From Pseudomonas sp. DNDY-54 (GTDB lineage Bacteria > Pseudomonadota > Gammaproteobacteria > Pseudomonadales > Pseudomonadaceae), in assembly GCF_019880365.1 (NCBI RefSeq), contig NZ_CP082271.1, positions 3,968,001 to 4,032,000 on the forward strand: a DNA stretch of 64,000 nucleotides, written 5' to 3'. The notes below the pieces were generated by a model, which worked only from the letters and a program-made list of their open reading frames with translations, ran no database searches and was not told where the DNA came from. Of this stretch, positions 44,839-53,348 are shown one piece after another; positions within the stretch are counted from its first letter, which is position 1, and each line of letters opens with the position of its first letter. A program made the position numbers and the translations under genes.

Positions 44839-45820
44839 ATGAAACCCCCTCCTCGAACGCCTTCTTCCGCTCCTGTTGGGCACCACACTCCCGCTTGCAG
44901 CGGCGTCCAGCCAAGCCGCTGAGTGGCCGACCGATACCGTTCGCCTGGTGGTGCCCTACGCACCGGGCGGCACAACCGACGTGCTTTCGCGCAAGGTTGC
45001 CGATCTGCTGCAAAAGGAGATCGGTACCGTGGTGGTGGAAAATCGCCCAGGCGCCGGCTCGACCATGGCCACCGGGCAGCTGGCCCGTGGCGGCCGCGGC
45101 GCCGACCACACCATCGCCATGGCGTCGCCGGGCCATACCATCGGTCCGGTGATCTACAAGAACCTGCCGTACGACCCGGTCGAAGATTTCAGATTTATCC
45201 GCAACGTCATCGAAATACCCAACGTCATGGTGGTTCCTGCAAACAGCCCCTACAGCAACGTCAGAGAATTCATTGAGGCGGCCAAGAACAAGGAGATGAC
45301 CTTCAGCTCCGCCGGCGTCGGCAGCTCCATTCATATGTCCGGCGAGCTGTTCAAAGCCATGACCGGCGCCAACATGACCCACGTGCCCTTCCGCGGCAGC
45401 GGTGAGGCCTTGCCCGCACTGCTGAGCGGCGATGTCGACGTGTCGTTCGAGAACATGCCGGCGGTGCTCTCGCACATCAAATCCGGAAAGCTCAGGGCGC
45501 TGGCAGTGACCTCCGCCAAGCCCTCACCTTACCTGCCGGGCGTCGAGCCGCTGTCCAAGCTTGGCCCTGACATGGGCCTCGCCGACTTCGTGACCACCGC
45601 GTGGTTCGGCCTGGTTGCCGATGACAGCATGCCCGACGAGGCCGTGCAGGTGCTGCAAGACGCGCTCAACAAGCAGCTGGACAGCGAAGGCTTCAAGAGC
45701 TTTGTCGCCCAGCTCGGTGGCGAGCTGGCGACTGAAGAAGGCGATGCCTTCCGGGATTACGTCGCGCAAGACATCGAATGTTGGCAGCGCGTCGCCGGCC
45801 AGGCGGAGCTCGGCCAGTAA
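44839..45820 (+). CDS. TctC-type tricarboxylate transporter substrate-binding protein, frameshifted in the signal peptide
   Basis: A Bug/TctC periplasmic binding protein. The ATG at 44839 has AAAAAGGAATA upstream, but its frame stops at 44920. The conserved body (AEWPTDTVRLVVPYAPGG onward) is one frame off and is open from a TTG at 44876. Removing one C from the run at 44845-44849 restores a normal signal peptide, MKPLLERLLPLLLGTTLPL, fused to the body. So this is a one-base insertion, a slippage site or a sequencing error. The body of about 305 residues is complete, roughly 80% identical to the next gene. If expressed from TTG alone it would lack most of its signal peptide. Confidence 0.85.
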
Positions 45821-45843
45821 CACACGCCGGTCTCGGCCAAGGT

Positions 45844-45865
45844 GGTGGGCTAGAGCCCACCCTAC
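45844..45865. repeat. Palindromic GGTGGGC repeat between the two tctC genes
   Basis: GGTGGGC-tagа-GCCCACC type palindrome followed by CTAC, a copy of the repeat family that clusters at 51-55.5 kb. The interval 45821-46121 (301 bases) holds this and, near its end, the leader and AAAAGGGGAAG ribosome site of the second tctC; nothing else was recognised. Confidence 0.75.
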
Positions 45866-46121
45866 GGCTTTCCGTTAGCCTGTTGGACGCGGTCCGCGTG
45901 CAACGTCGCGCGAATCTTTCCTCCCGCACGACCTGAACTCGTGGCTGTAAATCGCACAAGCGGGCGATTATCGAACACTTTCCATTTATCCACGGCCTCG
46001 CCAGGGCGCCATCCTTTATGGTGACGACGTCTGATTTCCAGCGTTGACGTTGACCGATAACGTCGCATGCGCTTTCGTTCGTTGATCGGGCACCACAACA
46101 ATTAGAAAAGGGGAAGCACCT

Positions 46122-47096
46122 ATGTCACCGACCCTCATGCGCGCCCTACGCCTGCTTCTGCTGAGCAGCGCGCTGCCGCTCGCCACCACCCACGCCGCCG
46201 AGTGGCCGACCGACACCGTTCGCCTGGTGGTGCCCTACGCACCGGGCGGCACCACTGACGTGCTATCGCGCAAGGTTGCCGACCTGCTACAGAAGGAAAT
46301 CGGCACCGTGGTGGTGGAAAACCGCCCAGGCGCCGGCTCGACCATGGCCACCGGGCAGCTGGCGCGAGGTGGGCGCGGCAGTGATCACACCATCCTCATG
46401 GCCTCGCCCGGCCATACCATCGGTCCGGTGATCTACAACAAACTGCCGTACGACCCGGTAACGGATTTCCGCTTCATTCGTAACGTGATCGAGATTCCCA
46501 ACGTGATGGTGGTCCCGGCGAACAGCCCCTACAACAGCGTCGAAGACTTCATCGCGACCGCCAAGAACAAGGAGATGACCTTCAGCTCTTCGGGCGTAGG
46601 CAGCTCCATCCACATGTCCGGCGAACTGTTCAAGACCATGACCGGCACCCAGATGACTCACGTTCCGTTCCGCGGCAGCGGCGAAGCCCTGCCCGCCCTC
46701 CTCAGTGGCGACGTCGATGTGTCGTTCGAGAACATGCCAACCGTCCTTTCGCACATCCAGTCCGGCAAGCTCCGGGCGCTGGCAGTGACCTCCGCCGAGC
46801 CTTCTCCCTACCTGCCCGGCGTCGAGCCGCTGTCCACGCTCGGTGCCGGTTTGGGCCTCGGTGACTTCGTCACCACCGCCTGGTTCGGCCTGATTGCCGA
46901 TGACGGCATGCCGGACGGCGCCGTGCAGACGCTCCAGAGCGCCTTGGACAAGGTCATGCAGGACCCGAGCTTCAAGGACTTCGTCGCGCAGATCGGTGGC
47001 GAAGCCGCAAGCCAGAAGGGTGACGCCTTCCAGGCGTATGTCGCCGACGACGTCCAGCGCTGGCAGAAGGTTGCCGGCCAGGCCGAGCTCCAGTAG
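46122..47096 (+). CDS. TctC-type tricarboxylate transporter substrate-binding protein
   Basis: A 324-residue Bug/TctC protein with an intact signal peptide (MSPTLMRALRLLLLSSALPL, cleavage near THAAE). The mature protein shows RLVVPYAPGGTTDVLSRKVAD, VENRPGAGSTMATGQLA, the GVGSSIHMSGELFK segment and FRGSGEALPALLSGDVDVSFE, all typical ligand-pocket regions. It delivers a carboxylate to the TctBA permease encoded next. It is a tandem paralogue of the preceding gene; near identity over the first 110 mature residues suggests recent duplication or gene conversion. The ligand is unknown; citrate-like di- and tricarboxylates are usual. Confidence 0.93.
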   Translation: MSPTLMRALRLLLLSSALPLATTHAAEWPTDTVRLVVPYAPGGTTDVLSRKVADLLQKEIGTVVVENRPGAGSTMATGQLARGGRGSDHTILMASPGHTIGPVIYNKLPYDPVTDFRFIRNVIEIPNVMVVPANSPYNSVEDFIATAKNKEMTFSSSGVGSSIHMSGELFKTMTGTQMTHVPFRGSGEALPALLSGDVDVSFENMPTVLSHIQSGKLRALAVTSAEPSPYLPGVEPLSTLGAGLGLGDFVTTAWFGLIADDGMPDGAVQTLQSALDKVMQDPSFKDFVAQIGGEAASQKGDAFQAYVADDVQRWQKVAGQAELQ

Positions 47097-47106
47097 GAGG
47101 CCCACG

Positions 47107-47598
47107 ATGACGCGTGCCGACGGCCTTCCGCGCTGGGCGAACATCAATACGCTGCTGGGTGCGATATGGCTGGTCGCCGCGTTGGTGTTTCTGTTCTTCC
47201 TGGTGCCGAACTACATCGAAGAGGCGCCGATGGTTCAGAACCCGATGCAATCGCCGCGCTGGCTGCCCAGCGCCACCGGCTGGCTGGTGGCGCTGCTGTC
47301 GCTGGCGCTGATCATCGAAGGCTGCCTGCGACCGCCAGCTCAACCGTCGAAATCCGAGGCCGGTGCGCCGCCGTGGCGCTGGCTGCTGATGCTTGCCGGG
47401 CTGGCCGCGTACTGGCTCCTGTTCGAGCCGCTGAGCGCCATCGCTGCCGGCATCCTCGGTACGCTGCTGCTCTTCGCCGCCCACCCGGTACGCACGCCGT
47501 GGCTGTATCTGCTGGCTATCGCCTTGCCATGGCTGGTGAGCCTGCTGTTCATCCAGGTTCTAAACGTCCCGCTGCCTTCGGGCACGCTCTGGGAATGA
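47107..47598 (+). CDS. TctB-type small membrane subunit of a tripartite tricarboxylate transporter
   Basis: A 163-residue protein with four hydrophobic helices (about 16-37, 59-80, 95-113 and 120-155), the TctB layout. AGGAGG lies seven bases before the ATG at 47107 and the gene follows tctC by ten bases. TctB is the poorly conserved small subunit needed for transport by TctA. Identification rests on topology, size and position between tctC and tctA. Confidence 0.85.
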   Translation: MTRADGLPRWANINTLLGAIWLVAALVFLFFLVPNYIEEAPMVQNPMQSPRWLPSATGWLVALLSLALIIEGCLRPPAQPSKSEAGAPPWRWLLMLAGLAAYWLLFEPLSAIAAGILGTLLLFAAHPVRTPWLYLLAIALPWLVSLLFIQVLNVPLPSGTLWE

Positions 47599-47625
47599 CC
47601 ACCGCCCGCTGCCACGAGTGACCGA

Positions 47626-49104
47626 ATGGAAGGTATTTCTGAAGTCCTGAGCCTGTTCCTGAGCGTCGACAACTTCGTGGCGATCGGCATCGGCGTGCTG
47701 ATTGGCGTGGTCATCGGCGCGATACCTGGGCTGACGGCGACCATGGCCGTGGCACTGGCGCTGCCCTTCACCTTCAGCCTCGAGCCGGTAACCGCCATCC
47801 TGTTGCTGGTGGGGATCTACAAAGGGGGCATGTACGGCGGCTCGATCACGGCCATTCTGATCCACACACCCGGGTCACCCGCTGCGGCATGCACGCTGCT
47901 CGATGGCTATCCGCTGACGCAGCAGGGCAAGGCCAAGAAAGCACTGCAGATGGCGCTGTATTCGTCCTGCATCGCTGATGTGCTGTCGAATCTGGCGCTG
48001 ATCCTGTTCGCCTCCTACCTGGCCAAGATCGCGCTGAATTTCGGGCCGCCGGAGTTCTTCTGGCTGATCTGTTTCTCGCTGACCATCATCATCTCGATCG
48101 CCGGCGAATCACCGGTTAAGGGGCTGATCGCCGCCTGCCTTGGCGTGATCGTTTCGTCGATCGGTATGGACATGGTCTATGGCAGCCAGCGCCTGACCTT
48201 TGACAACTACAACCTGATGGACCGGGTCTCGTTCGTGCCGTTGCTGATCGGGTTGTTCGCCGTGCCCGAGGTCATCGACTTCTATCTGAAGAAGGCGGGG
48301 CCGCATATCCGCGCCGCCACCAGCGGTGCCGGCCTGACGATGAAGGAGCTGAAGGGCAGTTTGAAGACCATCGTCCGCGGCTCGGCAATCGGCGTGATCA
48401 TCGGCGCCATTCCGGGCGCCGGCGCGACTGCTGCCTCCTTTATTTCCTACAGCGAAGCCAAGCGCCGCTCCAAGAATTCATCGAATTTCGGCAAAGGTGA
48501 GCTGGAAGGGGTGGCTGCCGCTGAGTCGGGAAACAACGGGGTGGCGGGCGCGACGCTGATCCCACTCCTGTCTCTCGGCATTCCGGGCGACGTAATCACC
48601 GCGATTATCCTCGGGGCTTTCATGATCCACGGGCTGACCCCCGGGCCATTGCTGTTCCAGGAAAACCTCACGCTGATCTACGCGCTGTTCTGCGGGATCA
48701 TGCTGAGCTCGGCGGTACTGCTGTTCGTCGGCCAGGGTGTGATCAAGTACTTTTCGCTGGTCGCCGACATTCCCAAGGCGATCCTGCTGCCCATCGTGCT
48801 GATGTTCTGTGTGTATGGCTCTTTTGCGGTGAACAACAGCGTGTTCGATATCGGCCTGATGTTGCTGTTCGGGGTGGTCGGCTACGTGTTCAACCGCACC
48901 GGATTCGCCACCGCGCCTTTTTTGCTCGGATTCATTCTCGGGCCCATGTTCGAGGACAACCTGCGGCGCACGCTGCTGATCGGCCGGGGCGATCCGATGA
49001 TCTTCTTCCGTGGCCCGATCACCTGGATCTTCATCGTACTCACCGCGCTGTCGCTGTTCTTTGCCGTACGGCGGTATTGGCAGGAGCGGATAAAGGTGGG
49101 CTGA
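47626..49104 (+). CDS. TctA-type large membrane subunit of a tripartite tricarboxylate transporter
   Basis: A 492-residue permease with about twelve helices. The family's glycine/proline motifs are clear: GVVIGAIPGLTATMAVALALPFTF, KGGMYGGSITAILIHTPGSPAAACT near residues 66-90, and the inverted second half IGAIPGAGATAASFISYSEAKR and LIPLLSLGIPGDVITAIILGAFM. It forms the sodium- or proton-coupled channel served by TctC. Gene order TctC-TctC-TctB-TctA is a complete operon. No tctDE two-component regulator is in the window. Confidence 0.95.
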   Translation: MEGISEVLSLFLSVDNFVAIGIGVLIGVVIGAIPGLTATMAVALALPFTFSLEPVTAILLLVGIYKGGMYGGSITAILIHTPGSPAAACTLLDGYPLTQQGKAKKALQMALYSSCIADVLSNLALILFASYLAKIALNFGPPEFFWLICFSLTIIISIAGESPVKGLIAACLGVIVSSIGMDMVYGSQRLTFDNYNLMDRVSFVPLLIGLFAVPEVIDFYLKKAGPHIRAATSGAGLTMKELKGSLKTIVRGSAIGVIIGAIPGAGATAASFISYSEAKRRSKNSSNFGKGELEGVAAAESGNNGVAGATLIPLLSLGIPGDVITAIILGAFMIHGLTPGPLLFQENLTLIYALFCGIMLSSAVLLFVGQGVIKYFSLVADIPKAILLPIVLMFCVYGSFAVNNSVFDIGLMLLFGVVGYVFNRTGFATAPFLLGFILGPMFEDNLRRTLLIGRGDPMIFFRGPITWIFIVLTALSLFFAVRRYWQERIKVG

Positions 49105-49204
49105 GTGTGGCGCTTAGACAAAGGGCGGGACGGGGGACGTGACAGGTGTCGGGCTGAATAGCCTAGGCGGGAACAGGGGCGACTGTGACGCCACCCCTGG
49201 CGAG

Positions 49205-49450
49205 TCACTGCCGAGCGGCGACAGTCTTCAGATTTTCGTTGATCTTGAACATGACGATCAGCAGTTCGCACCAGAGGCGGATACCGATCGAGCCGCCGAT
49301 CAGGATAGCGAGGCCAGACCAAAAGCCCATACCGAATACACCGAACATGGCGGCGACTCCATATACGATCACGCCGATCAGACCCGCCCAGTAAAGCAGC
49401 GTGATGATCTTGGGCGTCAGCATGGCGTCGAAGAAAAAGATGTCTTTCAT
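49205..49450 (-). CDS. DUF4282 family small membrane protein
   Basis: An 81-residue protein with two membrane helices: FFFDAMLTPKIITLLYWAGLIG continuing to a first helix, then GFWSGLAILIGGSIGIRLWCELLIVMFKINENL. This is the DUF4282 pattern of a short amphipathic start and the conserved RLWCELLIVMFKI segment. Function unknown. AAGGACTTTG before the ATG (minus strand) gives a reasonable ribosome site. It stands alone between tctA and the DUF2868 gene; about 100 bases before and 200 after hold no feature. Confidence 0.88.
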   Translation of the reverse strand: MKDIFFFDAMLTPKIITLLYWAGLIGVIVYGVAAMFGVFGMGFWSGLAILIGGSIGIRLWCELLIVMFKINENLKTVAARQ

Positions 49451-49646
49451 AACAAAGTCCTTTTGTACAAGCGGGCATGCAAGCAGTGCTTTGCGAACCG
49501 GCCTATCCGTGGCGGTTGATGCGGCGAAGCCGCAGGGCGATCGGCGGCGGATCGTACAGGACGCCCAGGCCGCAGGGCATGACCGATTTCACCCTTTCAA
49601 CTAGCAACGGGTATTCTCAGGACCGAACCCTATTACGAGAAACCGC

Positions 49647-51041
49647 GTGCCCCAACCTCCCCTGCCGCAGACGAACCCTCTCGACCGCCTCTGGCTGACC
49701 GAAGCCGTGCGCCTGCGCGAAGAACATGCCGGCCCACTCGAAGATGCCGAAGCCAATCGCCAAGCCCGCGCTCAAGGCGGGCCGCTCACGGAGCTGATCG
49801 AGCATCGTGCATTGTGGCTGGCACGCCGTGATGGGCTGATCGAGGCGCTGAGGCACTGGCGCCAGGGGGCACGTCTGGCCGGGTTCATGCTCATTCTGGT
49901 CGCGTTGCTGACCGGTGCGGGGTTGGCAATGGCAGCGCTGGGCGACGGCGTGCGCCCCGTGAATGTTTTCTGGGCACTGGGCAGCCTGCTCGGGTTGAAC
50001 CTGCTGACGCTGCTGGGCTGGCTGCTGGGCTTTCTTTTCGCGGGCGATGCCGGCGGCGCGCTGGGTCGGCTGTGGCTCTGGCTCAGCGAAAAACTTGCCC
50101 GTGATGCGCGCGCCGTGCAGTTGGCGCCTGCACTGTTGGCGGTGCTGGAGCAACGCCGCCTCGGTCGCTGGCTGCTGGGCCTTGGCGTGCACGGCTTATG
50201 GCTGGTGGCGATGAGCAGCGCGCTGTTGACCCTGTTGGCGCTGCTCGCCACACGGCGTTACGGCTTCGTCTGGGAAACCACCATTCTTGGTGAAAGCACC
50301 TTCATCAGCCTGACCCAGGCGCTTGGCGTACTGCCGTCGCTGCTGGGCTTCAGCGTGCCGGCCATCGAGCAGATCCGCGCCAGCGGCGATCTGGCAAACG
50401 GCGTAGAAAGCGCACGGCAAAGCTGGGCTGGCTGGTTGGTTGGCGTGGTGCTGATCTACGGTCTGCTGCCGCGCCTGTTGCTGGCGTTGTTCTGCCTGTG
50501 GCGCTGGCGGCGCGGACGGGCACAGCTACGGCTCGATCTGCAATGGCCTGCCTACCGCCTATTACGCGAACGTCTGCAACCATCGAGCGAGCGCCTCGGT
50601 GTCAGCGACGCAGCGCCGGCCCAACTGCATGCGCCAAGCGCCGGCGCCCAACTGGACGGCAGCGAGGGCGCCGTGCTGGTCGCCATCGAACTGGACCAGA
50701 GCCAATCCTGGCCGCCACCACTGCCAACGTCCGCCGCCGATGCGGGCGTGCTGGATGATCGCGAACAGCGCCGCCGTTTGCTGGAACAGCTGACCCGCTT
50801 CCCACCGCAACGTCTGGCCATCGCCTGCGACCCGCGTCGTTCGCCAGACCGCGGGACCCTGGCGCTGATCGGCGAGCTGAGCCGTTGCGCCACCGCAACA
50901 CGCGTCTGGCTACTGCAACCACCGGCCGGCGAAGCGCTGGACAGCGACCGATTGCAGGACTGGAAGCAGGCGCTGGACAGCCTCGGCCTGCCCCATTCCA
51001 CCAGCGCACCCATGACTTGGCTGGAGACTGGCCATGATTGA
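49647..51041 (+). CDS. DUF2868 domain-containing membrane protein
   Basis: A 464-residue membrane protein of the DUF2868 family. It has an N-terminal soluble helical part (RLWLTEAVRLREEHAGPLED), TM helices at about 75-97, 107-135, 175-200, 255-290, and a C-terminal cytoplasmic domain with LVAIELDQSQSWPPPLP. Family members are almost always followed directly by a DUF3482 GTPase; here a 0.3 kb palindromic insert lies between. Start is GTG at 49647, without a strong ribosome site. Function unknown; the pairing suggests a GTPase-regulated membrane process. Confidence 0.85.
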   Translation: MPQPPLPQTNPLDRLWLTEAVRLREEHAGPLEDAEANRQARAQGGPLTELIEHRALWLARRDGLIEALRHWRQGARLAGFMLILVALLTGAGLAMAALGDGVRPVNVFWALGSLLGLNLLTLLGWLLGFLFAGDAGGALGRLWLWLSEKLARDARAVQLAPALLAVLEQRRLGRWLLGLGVHGLWLVAMSSALLTLLALLATRRYGFVWETTILGESTFISLTQALGVLPSLLGFSVPAIEQIRASGDLANGVESARQSWAGWLVGVVLIYGLLPRLLLALFCLWRWRRGRAQLRLDLQWPAYRLLRERLQPSSERLGVSDAAPAQLHAPSAGAQLDGSEGAVLVAIELDQSQSWPPPLPTSAADAGVLDDREQRRRLLEQLTRFPPQRLAIACDPRRSPDRGTLALIGELSRCATATRVWLLQPPAGEALDSDRLQDWKQALDSLGLPHSTSAPMTWLETGHD

Positions 51042-51365
51042 GTACGCGAGCAACACGCTCCAGACCGTGAGCTGCATGGGAATTATCCGTAGGGTGGATG
51101 ACGCTCTTTTCATCCACCGAAATAGCGGCCTGCCCGAAGGTGGATGGGTAAAGCGCCATCCACCCTACGCGACCGGAGCGACCCCTGCGGAGCAAATCCG
51201 CTCACCCATCGCAGGGCGGGTGAAATTCGCTGATTGGGAGCTTTCGCTAGACAATCCTGGCGAGGAGCACTCGCTCCACTGCCGTGCAAACCATTACGCA
51301 GGTTGCAACCGCAGGGTGGCGGAAAGCCAGACGAGACTCATCAAAACACCCGGAAGACCACGCCC
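51038..51365. repeat. Palindromic insert separating the DUF2868 and DUF3482 genes
   Basis: About 325 bases with no convincing gene. It contains a perfect 13-bp inverted repeat (cgtagggtggatg 51088-51100, catccaccctacg 51157-51169), and each arm pairs locally with an inner CATCCACC (51111-51118) or GGTGGATG (51139-51146), giving two side-by-side hairpins. CCATGA occurs at both ends (51032-51037 and 51364-51369), which may be a target duplication or chance around a start codon. The open frame from 51034 to 51369 crosses the palindromes and has no recognisable protein features. Confidence 0.6.
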
Positions 51366-52739
51366 ATGAGCGCACCTCTAAAACTCGCGCTGGTCGGCCA
51401 CACCAACGTCGGCAAAACGTCGCTGCTGCGCACCCTGACCCGTGATGTCAGCTTTGGCGAGGTCTCGCATCGGCCGAGCACCACCCGCCACGTCGAGGGC
51501 GCGCGGCTTTCGGTGGACGGCGAGCCGCTACTGGAACTCTACGACACGCCCGGACTGGAAGACGCCATCGCCCTGCTCGACCATCTTGAGCGGATCGAAC
51601 GGCCCGGCGAGCGTCTCGACGGCCCAGCCCGCACCGCCCGCTTTCTCGATGGCAGCGAGGCGCGACAGCGCTTTGAGCAGGAGGCCAAAGCATTGCGTCA
51701 GCTGCTCGCCAGCGACGCCGGGCTTTATGTAATCGACGCCCGCGAACCGGTGCTGGCGAAGTACAAGGACGAGCTGGCGGTGCTGGCCGGCTGTGGCAAA
51801 CCGCTGCTGCCGGTACTCAACTTTGTTGCCCAGACCGGCCACCGTGAAGAGCAATGGCGTGAAGCGCTGGCGCGCCTGGGCCTTCACGCACTGGTACGTT
51901 TTGACAGCGTGGCCCCGCCGATCGATGGCGAGCGTCGCCTGTATGAAAGCCTCGCGCTGTTGCTGGAGCAGTCGCGCCCCAAACTGCAACGCCTGATCGA
52001 CGATCATGAAGCCCAGGCCCTGGCCCGGCTGAGCGAGGGTCATCGGCTGATCGCCGAATTGCTGGTGGATGTGGCGGCCTGTCGGCGCAGCGTCGCCGCC
52101 CAACCGGAGCTGGAACGCGGCGCCATCCGTGAGCTGCACGATGCCGTGCGCGCCCGCGAACAGCGCTGCGTCGAATCCCTGCTTCGCCTCTACGGCTTCC
52201 GCTTGCAGGATGCGGCAGCGGCCGACTTGCCGCTGCTCGGCGGTCGTTGGGGCGATGACCTGTTCAATCCGGAAACCCTGAAGCAGCTCGGCGTGAAAAT
52301 TGGTAGCGGGATGGCAGCGGGCGCAGCAGCTGGTGCTGGGGTGGACCTGATGGTCGGCGGCATCACGCTCGGCGCAGCGGCGTTACTCGGCGCTATCGCC
52401 GGTGGCGGAACGCAGACCGCTCGCCACTACGGCAACCGCCTGCTGGGCAAGCTCAAGGGTCAGCGCGAACTCACGGTCGATGATGCCGTACTGCGCCTGC
52501 TCGCCGTGCGCCAACGGCAGTTATTGGCGGCCCTTGCCGCTCGCGGTCACGCAGCGATGGAGGCCATCCGCCTCGATACCCCGGACGACAAGGCCTGGCG
52601 TGAGGGCAAACTGCCCGAGGCCTTGCACCGTTGCCGCGCGCATCCACGATGGTCGTCGCTGAATCCCGATGCCCGACCGCAGGACAACGAGCGCCAAGCC
52701 GCGCTCGATGCGCTACAAGCCGACCTGCGTAAGGGCTGA
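51366..52739 (+). CDS. DUF3482 domain-containing GTPase
   Basis: A 457-residue protein. The N-terminal GTPase shows GHTNVGKTSLLRTL (G1, residues 9-22), STTRHVEG (G2 region) and YDTPGLEDAI (G3); a standard NKxD is not obvious, with LPVLNFVAQ at the place of G4. The C-terminal DUF3482 region has helices and a glycine-zipper stretch, GSGMAAGAAAGAGVDLMVGG, that could insert in or cross a membrane. It is the partner of the DUF2868 protein. ATG 51366 was chosen because the GTPase fold starts there. Its stop codon is already inside the first unit of the tandem array. Confidence 0.9.
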   Translation: MSAPLKLALVGHTNVGKTSLLRTLTRDVSFGEVSHRPSTTRHVEGARLSVDGEPLLELYDTPGLEDAIALLDHLERIERPGERLDGPARTARFLDGSEARQRFEQEAKALRQLLASDAGLYVIDAREPVLAKYKDELAVLAGCGKPLLPVLNFVAQTGHREEQWREALARLGLHALVRFDSVAPPIDGERRLYESLALLLEQSRPKLQRLIDDHEAQALARLSEGHRLIAELLVDVAACRRSVAAQPELERGAIRELHDAVRAREQRCVESLLRLYGFRLQDAAAADLPLLGGRWGDDLFNPETLKQLGVKIGSGMAAGAAAGAGVDLMVGGITLGAAALLGAIAGGGTQTARHYGNRLLGKLKGQRELTVDDAVLRLLAVRQRQLLAALAARGHAAMEAIRLDTPDDKAWREGKLPEALHRCRAHPRWSSLNPDARPQDNERQAALDALQADLRKG

Positions 52740-53278
52740 TCCATTTCGCCTGACCATTGGAGCGCCTCGACCCACCGACGACAAACTGGCTGACCGGCGG
52801 GGTTTCTGATGGATTTTGGTGGGCTGAAGCCCACCCTACATGGATGGTCCATTTCGCCTGACCATTGGTGCGCTGCGGTTCGCCGACGACAAACTGGCTG
52901 ACCGACGCGCGGCTTCTGTTGGGTTCTGGTGGGCTGAAGCCCACCCTACAAGGCTGATCCGTTTCGCCGGACCATGGGTGCGCTGCGGTTCGCCCAACGA
53001 ATGAACTGGCTGATCGGCGCGGCTTCTGTTGGGTTCTGGTGGGCTGAAGCCCACCCTACGAGGCTGATCCATTTCGCCTGACTATCGGTGCGCTTCGGTC
53101 CACCGACGACGAACCGGCTGACCGACGCGGTTTCCGATGGGCTCTGGTGGGCTGAAGCCCACCCTACAGGGCTGGTCCATTTGGCCTGTTCATTGGTGGG
53201 CTGCGGTTCGCCGACGACGAACTGGCTGACCGGCGGAGTTTCTGGTGGGTTCTGGTGGGCTGAAGCCACCCTACATGC
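52736..53278. repeat. Tandem array of five units of about 108 bp carrying the GTAGGGTGGGC palindrome
   Basis: Units at 52736-52843, 52844-52953, 52954-53063, 53064-53171 and 53172-53278 (108, 110, 110, 108, 107 bases). Each starts with CTGATCCATTTCGCC or a near variant, includes CGACGACAAACTGGCTGACC or a variant, and ends with the palindrome GGTGGGCTGAAGCCCACC then CTAC; the last unit has lost one C. Units differ by scattered substitutions, so the array is not very recent. Length changes break all reading frames, so it is not coding. The first unit overlaps the DUF3482 stop codon. Confidence 0.93.
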
Positions 53279-53293
53279 ACCACCTTACGCTCG

Positions 53294-53320
53294 GCCGTAG
53301 GGTGGGCTTCAGCCCACCGT
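53294..53320. repeat. Inverted single copy of the palindromic repeat closing the array
   Basis: GTAGGGTGGGCTTCAGCCCA followed by CCGTAG lies in the opposite orientation to the array units, 15 bases after the last unit. The reverse copy at this edge means array and single copy can pair in one transcript. The 28 bases from here to 53348 hold nothing else before the transporter remnant's stop. Confidence 0.8.
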
Positions 53321-53348
53321 AGTGCTACCGCGCAATGGCCAATCTCCC

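Noticed and set aside
45821..46121. Small gene between the two tctC genes
   Set aside because: The interval holds a palindrome and the leader of the second tctC; no frame with a ribosome site and protein-like composition was found.
51034..51369. 111-codon open frame between the DUF2868 and DUF3482 genes
   Set aside because: It crosses the palindromic insert, overlaps both flanking genes and has no conserved features.
52736..53278. Possible CRISPR array
   Set aside because: The repeating unit is about 108 bases and conserved throughout; there are no short identical repeats with variable spacers, and no cas genes.
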